Source: an uncultured Bacilli bacterium
GTDB taxonomy: Bacteria > Bacillota_I > Bacilli_A > RF39 > UBA660
Direction: 5' to 3'
Assembly: GCA_934098525.1 (NCBI GenBank)
Contig: CAKONZ010000007.1
Span: 16,769-80,768 of the forward strand
Length of the DNA stretch: 64,000 nucleotides
The position numbers and the translations under genes are program-made. The notes beneath the pieces are model-generated. The model searched no databases, was not told the origin of the DNA, and saw nothing but the letters and a program-made list of their open reading frames with translations. Shown piece by piece: positions 8,393 through 16,654 of this stretch (positions are counted from its first letter, which is position 1; each line of letters begins with the position of its first letter).

Positions 8393-8739
8393 CATATATA
8401 TATTCATTTTTATTTACAGGACTATTATGTTTGATAGCTCAAGTAATATTAGATAATACTAAACTAACACCAGGACACATAACATCATTATTTGTAGTAA
8501 TAGGAACATTTTTAGATATATTTAATATATATGATAAAATAATTCTTATAGTAGGTGGTGGTGCTTTAGTACCAATAACAAGTTTTGGTCACTTACTTAT
8601 CCATGGAGCCTTAGCAAAAACAACAGAAGCAGGAGCACTAGGAATGTTTATGGGTATGTTTGATCTAACAGCATCAGGAATAACAAGTGCCATAATATTT
8701 AGTTTCATATTTGCTCTTATATTTAAGCCTAAAAACTAA
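8389..8739 (+). CDS. spoVAE: stage V sporulation protein AE (SpoVAEb type)
   Basis: A 116-residue multi-pass membrane protein and last gene of the spoVA unit. SpoVAE-type proteins form the dipicolinate channel together with SpoVAC. Features include CLIAQVILDNTKLTPGHITS, GGGALVPITSFGHLL and the glycine-rich FMGMFDLTASGIT stretch. The ATG at 8389 overlaps the spoVAD stop and follows GGAGG within spoVAD; an in-frame ATG at 8371 upstream of that site is rejected. Genes for SpoVAA, SpoVAB and SpoVAF are not present next to it. Confidence 0.9.
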   Translation: MTYIYSFLFTGLLCLIAQVILDNTKLTPGHITSLFVVIGTFLDIFNIYDKIILIVGGGALVPITSFGHLLIHGALAKTTEAGALGMFMGMFDLTASGITSAIIFSFIFALIFKPKN

Positions 8740-8750
8740 TAGGCTTTTTT
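8725..8750 (+). terminator. spoVA operon terminator
   Basis: AAGCCTA (8725-8731) pairs with TAGGCTT (8740-8746), followed by T residues; the spoVAE stop codon lies in the loop. Confidence 0.8.
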
Positions 8751-8753
8751 CTT

Positions 8754-8781
8754 TTGCATAAATTATTAAATATGTTATAAT
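8754..8781 (+). promoter_or_regulatory. promoter of the metallopeptidase gene
   Basis: TTGCAT (8754-8759) and TATAAT (8776-8781), spacer 16, just after the spoVA terminator. Confidence 0.55.
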
Positions 8782-8801
8782 TTATCACAAGGGGGAAAAT
8801 C

Positions 8802-9836
8802 ATGAATAAATATAATAACCAAAAACAAAAAATGTACTTAGAAGAATATGATTCTACTTATATTTTAGGACTATCTAGTTTAATAGTATATACTGGTATT
8901 AAATCATTTGATATATATGATGCATATAAAAACTATAACCCTAAACACATAAAACCAACCCCAGAAACAAAAAGAAAATACAATCACATTAACACAAAAA
9001 GAATAGAAGATATAAGATTTAGTGAAGCAATAAAACAATTTTCATATAAAATGCTAGAAAACTTTCCTAAAGAAAACCTAACAAATCTTTATAATAATAT
9101 AAATACTATAAAAATCAACAACATAAAATCAAAAATAATAAGATCAATAGAAAATAAAACTCATATTGGAACATATGAAGCAATGAATAATAAAATAACA
9201 ATACTAACAGATGAATATTTACCAGTAATAAATCATGAACTATTACACATGTCAAGCAGTATATATAAAGATGAAATAACTTATAGTGGTTTTTACCAAG
9301 AAAATGATAATATAAATATAGGAAAAGGAATAAATGAAGGATACACAGAATTACTAAATTGTAGATATTTCTCACAAAATAAAAATCATTATTCTATTGA
9401 AAAACATATAGTAAGTATATTAGAACAAATAGTAGGAAAAGAAAAAATGGAAAATTTATACTTTAATGCTAATTTAAAAGGTCTAATAAAAGAACTAGAA
9501 AAATACTCATCAACAAAAGAAATAATCAAATTTATAGTAAATACAGACTATATGAGTGAAAACATAAATAAAAAAATTTTATCACCAATACAAAAGAAAA
9601 TATTAAACAAAAAAAAAGAACATACTATTAACTTCTTATTAAAAACATATTTTAATAAACTATTAATTAATAATGAAACACCAACAACAAAAGAAATAAA
9701 CTCAATACTATGTACATTCAAAAGAAAAGAAAAATTAATTTTTGTAATATCAAGAAAAGACATAGAAAAATATAAAAATGAAATCTTAGAAGAAAAAAAT
9801 AAAAATAAAATAAGAAAAAGAAGTATTAATAATTAA
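8802..9836 (+). CDS. putative zinc metallopeptidase (HExxH), 344 aa
   Basis: Not assigned to a named family. The protein contains a zinc-binding HELLH motif near residue 146 and, about 35 residues later, GINEGYTELL, whose Glu could be the third zinc ligand as in gluzincins. The N-terminus has one weakly hydrophobic stretch (YILGLSSLIVYTGI, residues about 20-33) that might be a membrane segment, and the C-terminal half is Lys-rich and helical. ATG 8802 follows AAGGGGG. It has its own promoter and ends before scpA, so it appears to be a single gene. The peptidase role is inferred from motifs. Confidence 0.6.
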   Translation: MNKYNNQKQKMYLEEYDSTYILGLSSLIVYTGIKSFDIYDAYKNYNPKHIKPTPETKRKYNHINTKRIEDIRFSEAIKQFSYKMLENFPKENLTNLYNNINTIKINNIKSKIIRSIENKTHIGTYEAMNNKITILTDEYLPVINHELLHMSSSIYKDEITYSGFYQENDNINIGKGINEGYTELLNCRYFSQNKNHYSIEKHIVSILEQIVGKEKMENLYFNANLKGLIKELEKYSSTKEIIKFIVNTDYMSENINKKILSPIQKKILNKKKEHTINFLLKTYFNKLLINNETPTTKEINSILCTFKRKEKLIFVISRKDIEKYKNEILEEKNKNKIRKRSINN

Positions 9837-9870
9837 ATATGTTTTTATTTAAAAAAATAATGAATTATGT

Positions 9871-9888
9871 TATAATTAACATGTTAAT
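9871..9888 (+). promoter_or_regulatory. scpA -10 box overlapped by a palindrome
   Basis: TATAAT at 9871-9876 is overlapped by a perfect 14-base palindrome, ATTAACATGTTAAT (9875-9888), placed where a repressor would block transcription start. No convincing -35 box is seen. Operator function is inference. Confidence 0.35.
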
Positions 9889-9899
9889 GTGGTGATTAT

Positions 9900-10613
9900 A
9901 TGAACTATAATTTTAAAATTAATGAATTTGAAGGTCCATTAGATTTATTATTACACTTAATAAAAGAATCTAAAATGGATATAATGGACATAAAAATTGA
10001 TGAATTAACAGATCAATACCTTTCATATATAAAACAAATGAAAGAATTAAATCTCTTAGTAGCATCAGAATACTTAACTCTAGCAGCAGAATTGCTATAT
10101 TTAAAATCTAGATACTTATTACCGAAAAAAGAAGAAATAGAAGAAGATAGTGAATATCAAGAAGCAAAAGATGATTTAGTAAATCGTTTACTAGAATATC
10201 AAAAATATAAAGAATTAACACCATCTTTTAAAAATCTAGAAGAAAAAAGATTAGAAATATTTACAAAAACACCATCAGATTTAAGAGAATATAGTGAAAA
10301 TGTCAAACTAGGAGAAGATATAAGTTTAAATGATTTATTAAAAGCCTTTGAAAAATTTCTAGAAAGAAAAAAATATAGTGAACCATTAACAACAAAAGTA
10401 ACAACAAAAGAAATAACAGTAGAAGAAAGAACAAAAAGTATAAGAAACATGTTAAAAAAATATAAAAAAGTAGAATTTTTTGATCTCTTTGAAGAAATAT
10501 CAAAATCATATGTAGTAGTAACATTTTTATCTATCCTAGAAATGGCAAAAGATAAAGAAATAACTATAACTCAAGAAAATAATTTTGATAAAATTTATTG
10601 TGAGGTGTTATAA
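9900..10613 (+). CDS. scpA: segregation and condensation protein A
   Basis: ScpA is the kleisin subunit that bridges the SMC ATPase heads in chromosome condensation and segregation. The 237-residue product starts with the family hallmark FEGPLDLLLHLI, followed by SEYLTLAAELLYLKSRYLLP and a C-terminal winged-helix region ending VTFLSILEMAKDKEITI. ATG 9900 follows GTGGTGATT. Its TAA stop is immediately followed by the scpB start, as in most Bacillota. Confidence 0.95.
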   Translation: MNYNFKINEFEGPLDLLLHLIKESKMDIMDIKIDELTDQYLSYIKQMKELNLLVASEYLTLAAELLYLKSRYLLPKKEEIEEDSEYQEAKDDLVNRLLEYQKYKELTPSFKNLEEKRLEIFTKTPSDLREYSENVKLGEDISLNDLLKAFEKFLERKKYSEPLTTKVTTKEITVEERTKSIRNMLKKYKKVEFFDLFEEISKSYVVVTFLSILEMAKDKEITITQENNFDKIYCEVL

Positions 10614-11174
10614 TTGAAAGCAGTACTAGAAGGATTACTATTCATATCAGGAAATGATGGAATAAACATAGATAACATTAAAGAAATACTAGAACTATCA
10701 AAAGAAGAAACAATAAAATTAATTAACGAATTAGAAGAAGATTATAAAAGTAGTGATAGAGGTATAGAAATTAAAAAATTTGGTGATCTATATAAATTAA
10801 CAACCAAAATAGAACACAAAAAATACTATTCAAAACTAGCAGATTTATCAAATTTAAGAACACTTTCACAATCAGCACTTGAAACTTTAGCAATAATAGC
10901 TTATAATGAACCTATAACTCGTGTTCAAATAGACGAGATAAGAGGGGTAAACTCATCTCAAATGATAAGAAACCTAATGGCAAAAGACTTTATAAAAGAA
11001 GTAGGAAAAAGTGATGCTGTAGGAAAACCAAATCTATATGGAATAACTAATCAATTTCTAGATTATTTTGGAATATCATCAAAAGATGAATTGCCTAAAT
11101 TTGAAGAAATAAAACAAAATGATGAAATAGAATTATATAATTCTAAATATACCGAAGAAATAGAAGAATTATAA
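10614..11174 (+). CDS. scpB: segregation and condensation protein B
   Basis: ScpB is the KITE partner of ScpA in the SMC complex. The 186-residue product has tandem winged-helix domains with ALETLAIIAYNEPITR, QIDEIRGVNSSQMIRNL and GKPNLYGIT. The start is TTG at 10614, directly after the scpA stop and preceded by GAGGTG. The 3' end runs into four 9-base tandem units so that the reading frame meets several in-frame TAA codons in a row. Confidence 0.95.
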   Translation: MKAVLEGLLFISGNDGINIDNIKEILELSKEETIKLINELEEDYKSSDRGIEIKKFGDLYKLTTKIEHKKYYSKLADLSNLRTLSQSALETLAIIAYNEPITRVQIDEIRGVNSSQMIRNLMAKDFIKEVGKSDAVGKPNLYGITNQFLDYFGISSKDELPKFEEIKQNDEIELYNSKYTEEIEEL

Positions 11175-11200
11175 GAATTATAAGAATTATAAGAATTATA
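11165..11200 (+). repeat. four tandem copies of a 9-base unit at the scpB 3' end
   Basis: AGAATTATA is repeated four times exactly (11165-11173, 11174-11182, 11183-11191, 11192-11200). Because the unit is three codons long, the scpB frame reads Glu-Leu-stop repeatedly. The last unit joins ATTCTT to form a short palindrome just before tRNA-Leu. Confidence 0.9.
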
Positions 11201-11210
11201 ATTCTTATAT

Positions 11211-11297
11211 GCCTGTGTGGTGGAATTGGTAGACGCGCTGGACTCAAAATCCAGTGATAGCAATATCGTGTCGGTTCGAGTCCGACCACAGGCACCA
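11211..11297 (+). tRNA. tRNA-Leu(CAA)
   Basis: The acceptor arms GCCTGTG and CACAGGC pair perfectly and are followed by ACCA, so CCA is encoded. The anticodon stem CTGGA/TCCAG encloses the loop CTCAAAA, giving anticodon CAA for the UUG codon. A long variable arm (type II tRNA) and the T-arm GGTTCGAGTCC are present. An apparent genomic island begins right downstream. Confidence 0.95.
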
Positions 11298-11319
11298 TTG
11301 ACGAATCTGTTCGAACTAT

Positions 11320-11331
11320 TCGAACTTTTAT
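11320..11331 (+). repeat. att-like direct repeat, left copy
   Basis: TCGAACTTTTAT occurs here, 23 bases after the tRNA-Leu CCA end, and again at 25768-25779 inside a tRNA-type terminator. It is a candidate attL core of the 14.4-kb island; the core is short and its significance is inference. Confidence 0.4.
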
Positions 11332-11336
11332 ATATG

Positions 11337-11362
11337 AATCAATCAGAAATGATTGATTTTTT
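11337..11362 (+). terminator. terminator downstream of tRNA-Leu
   Basis: AATCAATCA, loop GAAA, TGATTGATT and a T-run form a perfect intrinsic terminator. Confidence 0.8.
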
Positions 11363-11401
11363 CGTTTTATAAGAAAAAATCATAGAAAGGTTGGTGTCTA
11401 T

Positions 11402-11653
11402 GAGAAAGATGATGAAATATCAACATTAAAATCTAAAATAGAAGATTTAAAAGATACAATAAATTATTGGAAAGATAAATTTCAAAGAGTTGTTAAATAT
11501 ATTTATGATAAGATACACGGTATATTTGGTGATAAAGACGATAAATATAAAAAAATGGCTGATAACTTATTTATAAATAGAATTATGGACGAAAAAGAAT
11601 ACAATAGTGTGATTAATAAAAAAGAAAAAAATAGGGATAATTATGAGAGATAA
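11402..11653 (+). pseudogene. remnant of a plasmid mobilisation/recombination (Mob/Pre) protein, C-terminal end
   Basis: The frame is open from 11357 to a TAA at 11651 but has no canonical start and lacks the relaxase domain. The remaining about 83 residues (DINYW-type coiled segment, KYIYDKIHGIFGDKDDKYKK, then IMDEKEYNSVINKKEKNRDNYER) resemble the extreme C-terminus of MobV/Pre plasmid recombinases from small Gram-positive plasmids. It is best read as a decayed trace of a mobilisable element at the left edge of the island. The similarity is judged from memory of the family. Confidence 0.5.
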
Positions 11654-11706
11654 TATGGTATAATAAATAAAAATATAGTTTTACATGAAAGATGGGTGTA
11701 TAATGT

Positions 11707-13008
11707 ATGATAAAAACGGTTTATGCTATACCTACACATAGATTGATGGAGAAAAAAAATGTAAGAGATTATTTTACTGAGGTTGAATATTGCATAAAAA
11801 CTTTAAATGAAGAATGTATTTTAGTTTTTTTTGAAGATACAGAAGAATATAAAAGTAAAGAAGTTATAAATAATGTAGGAAAAGAGTATCCAAAAGTTAA
11901 TTATATGTATATTAATAGAAATGATACAAGAAAAATATTTGACATAATTTTTTCACAATTATCAGATAATGCAAAAAAAATATTTAAGAAAATATATCCA
12001 AATGAGAATGTAAATTATGGGAATATATTTAATAGGATTTTTATTTTTTCAATATTATTAGGTGCTGAAAAGATAATAAGACGTGATTCAGATGTATTGA
12101 TAGAAAATACTCCAAAAGGAAAAGTATTTCCAATAAAAAATGAAATAAATTTACTCGGTAAAACAAACAATAATAAAATCATTTATATATGTGGCGGAGG
12201 TTATAAAGAAAAATATGATTTAGATATTGATAGTTTAATAAGAAATAATGGTAAAGATTATTCTTTGGTTAGAGAATTATTTTCATGTATGTCAATTCCT
12301 GAAGAACATCATGATGATATAATAAATGAAGAAATATTAAATAACAATATACCTTTTGAAAAAGATAATATTGATTATGATTCAAAAGCATATCCAGAAT
12401 GTGGTAATGTAGGGATTTTTAAATTGCATGAATATTTTCCGTCTTCATGTCAAGATTTTATTTTAGGTTCAGATTATTTTTTTATTGATGTAGCCATTCA
12501 TACTAAATTGAATGTTGTTTATCATAATAGAGCAGTAATACATAGACACACTAAAGATAGAAAAAGTGAATATCAAAAAGTATATAATTATTGGAAAGGT
12601 TTTTTAATGTTAATAGATTCACAAATTTTTTATAGGAATTTTTATGAAAAATACTTGGATAATGAGGATTTTAATAATTATGAATATATTCATGATAATA
12701 TCAAAAAAATTACTAAAAATATGGAATTAGAATTAAATAAATATTTTAAAGATGATGTTTATTATAGGCAACAAAAGATGAATGAATGTTTAAAAGTTTT
12801 AAAAAAATCAGATGATAATAATATTAAAGAAATTTCAGAAAAGTTAAAAGATGAATTTGATTTCATACTGAATTATACACAAAAGTCTATTGAGGAACAT
12901 ATAGAACTAATTAAAAACTGGAAGGAAATATGTGATGTAACTCGATTGATTTCAACTACTAAAGAAATAGAAATGTTTATTGATAAAAAAATAATTAATG
13001 GAGGTTGA
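11707..13008 (+). CDS. glycosyltransferase-like protein of the biosynthetic cluster (possibly DUF6271 type)
   Basis: The 433-residue product begins KTVYAIPTHRLMEKK and carries RRDSDVLIE near residue 128, a DxD-like nucleotide-sugar/metal motif of GT-A glycosyltransferases, plus GNVGIFKLHEYFP and a DYFFIDVA stretch. It resembles the DUF6271 proteins found in natural-product clusters, but this is not certain. The C-terminal 120 residues are helical and charged. The ribosome-binding site is weak. It is the first gene of a tight eight-gene run in which each gene overlaps or abuts the next, so it probably acts on the cluster's product. Base use is visibly more T-rich on the coding strand than in the flanking chromosome. 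Confidence 0.5.
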   Translation: MIKTVYAIPTHRLMEKKNVRDYFTEVEYCIKTLNEECILVFFEDTEEYKSKEVINNVGKEYPKVNYMYINRNDTRKIFDIIFSQLSDNAKKIFKKIYPNENVNYGNIFNRIFIFSILLGAEKIIRRDSDVLIENTPKGKVFPIKNEINLLGKTNNNKIIYICGGGYKEKYDLDIDSLIRNNGKDYSLVRELFSCMSIPEEHHDDIINEEILNNNIPFEKDNIDYDSKAYPECGNVGIFKLHEYFPSSCQDFILGSDYFFIDVAIHTKLNVVYHNRAVIHRHTKDRKSEYQKVYNYWKGFLMLIDSQIFYRNFYEKYLDNEDFNNYEYIHDNIKKITKNMELELNKYFKDDVYYRQQKMNECLKVLKKSDDNNIKEISEKLKDEFDFILNYTQKSIEEHIELIKNWKEICDVTRLISTTKEIEMFIDKKIINGG

Positions 13009-14387
13009 TGTTAGCTATGAATGATAAAGAGTACATAAAAATAAAAGAAACTGGGAGGAAAATATTTACTAGTCATGAACATAAAGATAAAATAAAAAAG
13101 ATTTTGGAAGAGGAATGGTTTAATATAAGAAATTTTTCTCATCAAACCTATGATGATATTAAAGAATGGCAATTAAAAAGAATATCATATATTGTAGATT
13201 ATGCATATCAAAATATACCGTTGTATAGGAAAAAATATGATCAAATAGGATATAAGATTGGTGATATAAAGACTTGGGAAGATTATGAAAAACTTCCAAT
13301 ATTAACTAAAGATGAATTAATTAATGGTTTTCCAAATGAAATAGTAAAAGATATAAAAGATTTTGAATTGTCCACAAGAAGTTCAGGATCAAGTGGAAAA
13401 TTTGTAACACTTGCAGTATCTCAAGATGCAATTTATAGAGATACTATTCAAGGATTTAGACAATATTATGTTCAGTCAAATAATAAATATAATGAAAATG
13501 AATATGTATTGTTTATATATACTTGTCCATGGTGGATTGAAGATTTGGATGATATATTCCGTTCGAAATTCTTGCCAACGACTACAAAAGTTGAAGATGC
13601 ACTAAAATATATAAAAATAATCAGGCCAAGCATCATATCCACATATCCAACTTATTTGGAAAAATTTACGTCATTAGGTGTAAAATTAGACAAATATGGT
13701 GTAAAAACTGTAATAGTTCATTCAGAACAGTCTAATAAAGTTCAACGTGATTTATTATCTAAAAAATTAGGAGTTGAGGTAGTGGATGAATATAGTAGTG
13801 AAGAGTTAACTAGAATTGCATTAGAATGCCCATATCATACATATCATATTGAAGAAGATTCTTGTTACGTTGAAACAATAAATCCGAAAACTATGAAAAA
13901 ATGTGATTTTGGTGAAGAAGGAATTATAGTAGGGACAAATTTATTAAATTTATCAACGCCGATTATTAGATATTGGCAAGGAGATTTTGCAATTATTGAT
14001 AAACCAGTAAAATGCAAATGTTGCAATAATTCTAGAACTATTTCTGAAATTAAGGGTCGATATATGGATAGTGTTGTTACTTCTGATGGTGAAATAATAC
14101 CAGCATCTGCATTCATGGATATAGCATATAATTGGTTTTTAAATTATGATATTCCAATTCATGGGTTACGTTATCAATTTATACAGAATAATGTTAATGA
14201 GTTAAATTTATATTTGATAAAGAAAAATTATAATATAGATATAAACAAAATTAGAAATAGTATATACTTACTAATTCCTAAGACAATGGCTTTAAATATT
14301 TTTTTTGTTAATGAATTCCCTTCAATTAATGGAAATAAATATAGACCAGTAATTTCACATTGTATGGAGGATAAAAATGGAAAATAG
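13008..14387 (+). CDS. PaaK/CapK-like acyl-adenylating enzyme
   Basis: An AMP-forming ligase of the phenylacetate-CoA ligase (PaaK) branch of the ANL superfamily. Visible features are IPLYRKKYDQIG near the N-terminus, the nucleotide-binding STRSSGSSGKF, DEYSSEE, the IRYWQGDFAI segment with the ribose-binding Asp, and a CKCCNN cysteine cluster typical of the CapK-like branch. It should activate a carboxylate as acyl-AMP for transfer to a thiol or amine; the substrate is unknown. The ATG at 13008 overlaps the upstream TGA (TGATG); ATG 13017 is also possible given GGAGG at 13000-13004. Confidence 0.75.
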   Translation: MLAMNDKEYIKIKETGRKIFTSHEHKDKIKKILEEEWFNIRNFSHQTYDDIKEWQLKRISYIVDYAYQNIPLYRKKYDQIGYKIGDIKTWEDYEKLPILTKDELINGFPNEIVKDIKDFELSTRSSGSSGKFVTLAVSQDAIYRDTIQGFRQYYVQSNNKYNENEYVLFIYTCPWWIEDLDDIFRSKFLPTTTKVEDALKYIKIIRPSIISTYPTYLEKFTSLGVKLDKYGVKTVIVHSEQSNKVQRDLLSKKLGVEVVDEYSSEELTRIALECPYHTYHIEEDSCYVETINPKTMKKCDFGEEGIIVGTNLLNLSTPIIRYWQGDFAIIDKPVKCKCCNNSRTISEIKGRYMDSVVTSDGEIIPASAFMDIAYNWFLNYDIPIHGLRYQFIQNNVNELNLYLIKKNYNIDINKIRNSIYLLIPKTMALNIFFVNEFPSINGNKYRPVISHCMEDKNGK

Positions 14388-15567
14388 AGCAAAAAAAATA
14401 GTAGAAGAAAAAATAAATAAATTAAGAAAAGACACTCCAATTAAAAAATTTAATAATGACAAACTTGCCGAAATTGAAATAAATAAGTTTTTTTATAATG
14501 GTCGAATGATAGATAGAGTAATGGTTGTTTTAAGAACTAACGGGTGTGAACATTATCAAAAAACTGGTGGTTGTTCAATGTGTTCACATTTTAATGGTAC
14601 ATCTATAAATGAACTTATTACGACATCAAACTATAAAAAACAATGGGATAGCGTATTAAATGGTGATGGTATTGAAACATACGATTTCAAATTTGATTTA
14701 AATAATTTCCCAGTGGTATGCATCTATAACTTGGGTAGTTTTCTAAATAAGAATGAGATATCTTTAGAAGCTGCTGAATATATTTTTAAAACACTGGACA
14801 AATTTGATGGTGTCGAAAAAGCTATCATTGAATCAAGGGCGGAATACGTTACAAACGAAAGTATAAACAATATAAAGAAAGTTTATTCCAAAGTAATAGA
14901 AGTTGGAATAGGGGTTGAATCAACCAATACAAAAATAAGAGAATTGTGTCATCATAAAGGAATAGATGATTTAAATATAGTAAAACAAGCTGTAGATACA
15001 TTACATAAATATGGTTGTAAGGCTTTGGCATATGTAAATTTAAAACCTATTTTTTTAACAGAACAAGAAGCTATAGATGATGCTGTGCAAACATGTTTAG
15101 ATTGTATTAAAATGGGATTTGATGCAATTTCAATAGAACCTACTTCACTACAGGATTATTCATTAGCTAATTATTTATATGAAATTGGCCAGTATAGAGT
15201 TCCATGGTTATGGAGTATTAGAGAAATACTTGATATAATATATCAAAAAATTGATTATAAATATGATTTCAGGATAGGGGGCTATTTTGATGAAGAAGTT
15301 TTAAGTGGAAGTCAAGGCGTAGGTTATGAAGGCAAAAATGAATTGTTTCCTCATCTTACCTCTTCAAATTGTTCAATATGCACAGCAGATTTTGTTAATA
15401 AAATAAAAAAGTTTAATGCTACATATGATATATCAAATCTTTATGATATTGCGGAATGTCCGCATTGTTATCATATATGGGAAGCAACTAAGAATATTAA
15501 AGATTCAAGAACGATTGAACAACGAATTTTCGATATTTTAGGTGATAATAATGAAAATAAGATGTGA
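14377..15567 (+). CDS. radical SAM enzyme of the RaSEA-like (archaeosine) type
   Basis: The 396-residue protein has a cluster-binding motif NGCEHYQKTGGCSMC with cysteines 57, 66 and 69 (CX8CX2C), unlike the common CX3CX2C. This spacing and the preceding VMVVLRTNG resemble RaSEA, the radical SAM partner of ArcS in archaeal tRNA archaeosine synthesis, and Elp3-like relatives. The C-terminus adds CSIC and CPHC pairs that could bind zinc or a second cluster. No tRNA-modification partner lies nearby; all neighbours are small-molecule enzymes, so it more likely performs radical chemistry on the cluster's intermediate. ATG 14377 overlaps the previous gene. Confidence 0.7.
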   Translation: MENRAKKIVEEKINKLRKDTPIKKFNNDKLAEIEINKFFYNGRMIDRVMVVLRTNGCEHYQKTGGCSMCSHFNGTSINELITTSNYKKQWDSVLNGDGIETYDFKFDLNNFPVVCIYNLGSFLNKNEISLEAAEYIFKTLDKFDGVEKAIIESRAEYVTNESINNIKKVYSKVIEVGIGVESTNTKIRELCHHKGIDDLNIVKQAVDTLHKYGCKALAYVNLKPIFLTEQEAIDDAVQTCLDCIKMGFDAISIEPTSLQDYSLANYLYEIGQYRVPWLWSIREILDIIYQKIDYKYDFRIGGYFDEEVLSGSQGVGYEGKNELFPHLTSSNCSICTADFVNKIKKFNATYDISNLYDIAECPHCYHIWEATKNIKDSRTIEQRIFDILGDNNENKM

Positions 15568-16654
15568 TCTATGTAACTTAATATTTGATTTTCCAACCGA
15601 AATTAATAATCATAAACATCAAAGTATGGAATTAGAAGGAGTGCCATGTAATTTTTGGACTTGTGAAGATTATAAAATAAATATAAACTTAGATAAGACG
15701 AAAAAAGGTATTTTTTCATTTCAAAAGTTATATCCAATAGACTTAGTTGAAAAAAGCCTTGGGGAAGGTAATACACCTTTAATTAAAATTAGTAATAATT
15801 TATTTATAAAGGATGAAAGTGAAAATCCAACTGGTAGTTTTAAAGATCGTGGAATGCCATTTGTGATGAATGAAGTTTTATATCATAATAAGAAGAAAAT
15901 TGCGATTTGCTCGACTGGTAACGCAGCAATATCACTTGTAAATTATGCAAAGTTGTATAATTTAGAATCTATTGTATTTGTTCCAAAATCCATAGATAAA
16001 AAAAAGAAAGAAGAACTATCTATTGCTACAAAAATAATGTATTCAGATAATGAAATATCATGCTTTGAAGATTTTTTTGAATATTGTAATATAAATAATG
16101 AAGTTTTTAATGGTTTTTTATCAACTAATATATCTTATTTATTAGGATTAGAAAGTTTAACTTATGAATTATATTATCAATTTAAATGTAATACCCCAGA
16201 TTATATATTCATTCCATGTGCAAGTGGAGGAAACATTGTATCACAATATAATGCGTGGAAAAAATTGTATAACGAAAAATTGATTAATAAGATTCCTAAA
16301 TTAGTTTTAATACAAATTGAAGGTGGAAATCCAATTGAGCAAGGTTTTAATAAAAAGGTTGAAGAAAAATTATATATTATTGACAATCCAATTTTTTCCA
16401 AAACTATTTTATCTACTGATACTTGTTTTAATTATTTTAAAATATATAAAATGATTAAGGAAAATATTTGTATTCCAATATCTATAAAAGATAAAGAAAT
16501 AGATGCAGTAGAAGACAAATATAAAGAAAAGTATGATTATACATCATTATCAGTTTTTGCTGCTTATAATAAATATAAAAAAAATATAAAAAATACAGAA
16601 AAGTCAGTATTAATAGTTACTGCAAAGAATCGAGGTATAAATTATGATAAATAA
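15551..16654 (+). CDS. threonine-synthase-like PLP enzyme (fold type II)
   Basis: A 367-residue beta-family PLP enzyme. An N-terminal zinc-ribbon-like part (CDLC...CNFWTC) precedes LGEGNTPLI, the PLP-lysine motif NPTGSFKDRG, STGNAAIS (phosphate cradle) and PCASGGNIVSQY. Relatives carry out beta/gamma replacement or elimination: threonine synthase, cysteate synthase and diaminopropionate synthase types. In this context it probably makes a non-proteinogenic amino acid. ATG 15551 follows AGGTGAT and overlaps the radical SAM gene by 17 bases; the GTG at 15542 is part of that ribosome-binding site. Confidence 0.8.
   Translation: MKIRCDLCNLIFDFPTEINNHKHQSMELEGVPCNFWTCEDYKININLDKTKKGIFSFQKLYPIDLVEKSLGEGNTPLIKISNNLFIKDESENPTGSFKDRGMPFVMNEVLYHNKKKIAICSTGNAAISLVNYAKLYNLESIVFVPKSIDKKKKEELSIATKIMYSDNEISCFEDFFEYCNINNEVFNGFLSTNISYLLGLESLTYELYYQFKCNTPDYIFIPCASGGNIVSQYNAWKKLYNEKLINKIPKLVLIQIEGGNPIEQGFNKKVEEKLYIIDNPIFSKTILSTDTCFNYFKIYKMIKENICIPISIKDKEIDAVEDKYKEKYDYTSLSVFAAYNKYKKNIKNTEKSVLIVTAKNRGINYDK

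Noticed and set aside
11163..11210. CRISPR-like array from the short repeats before tRNA-Leu
   Set aside because: Repeats are 9 bases, contiguous and without spacers; no cas gene is present.
13411..13605. Short + strand open frame inside the PaaK-like gene
   Set aside because: It is out of frame within a well-supported enzyme gene and has no ribosome-binding site.
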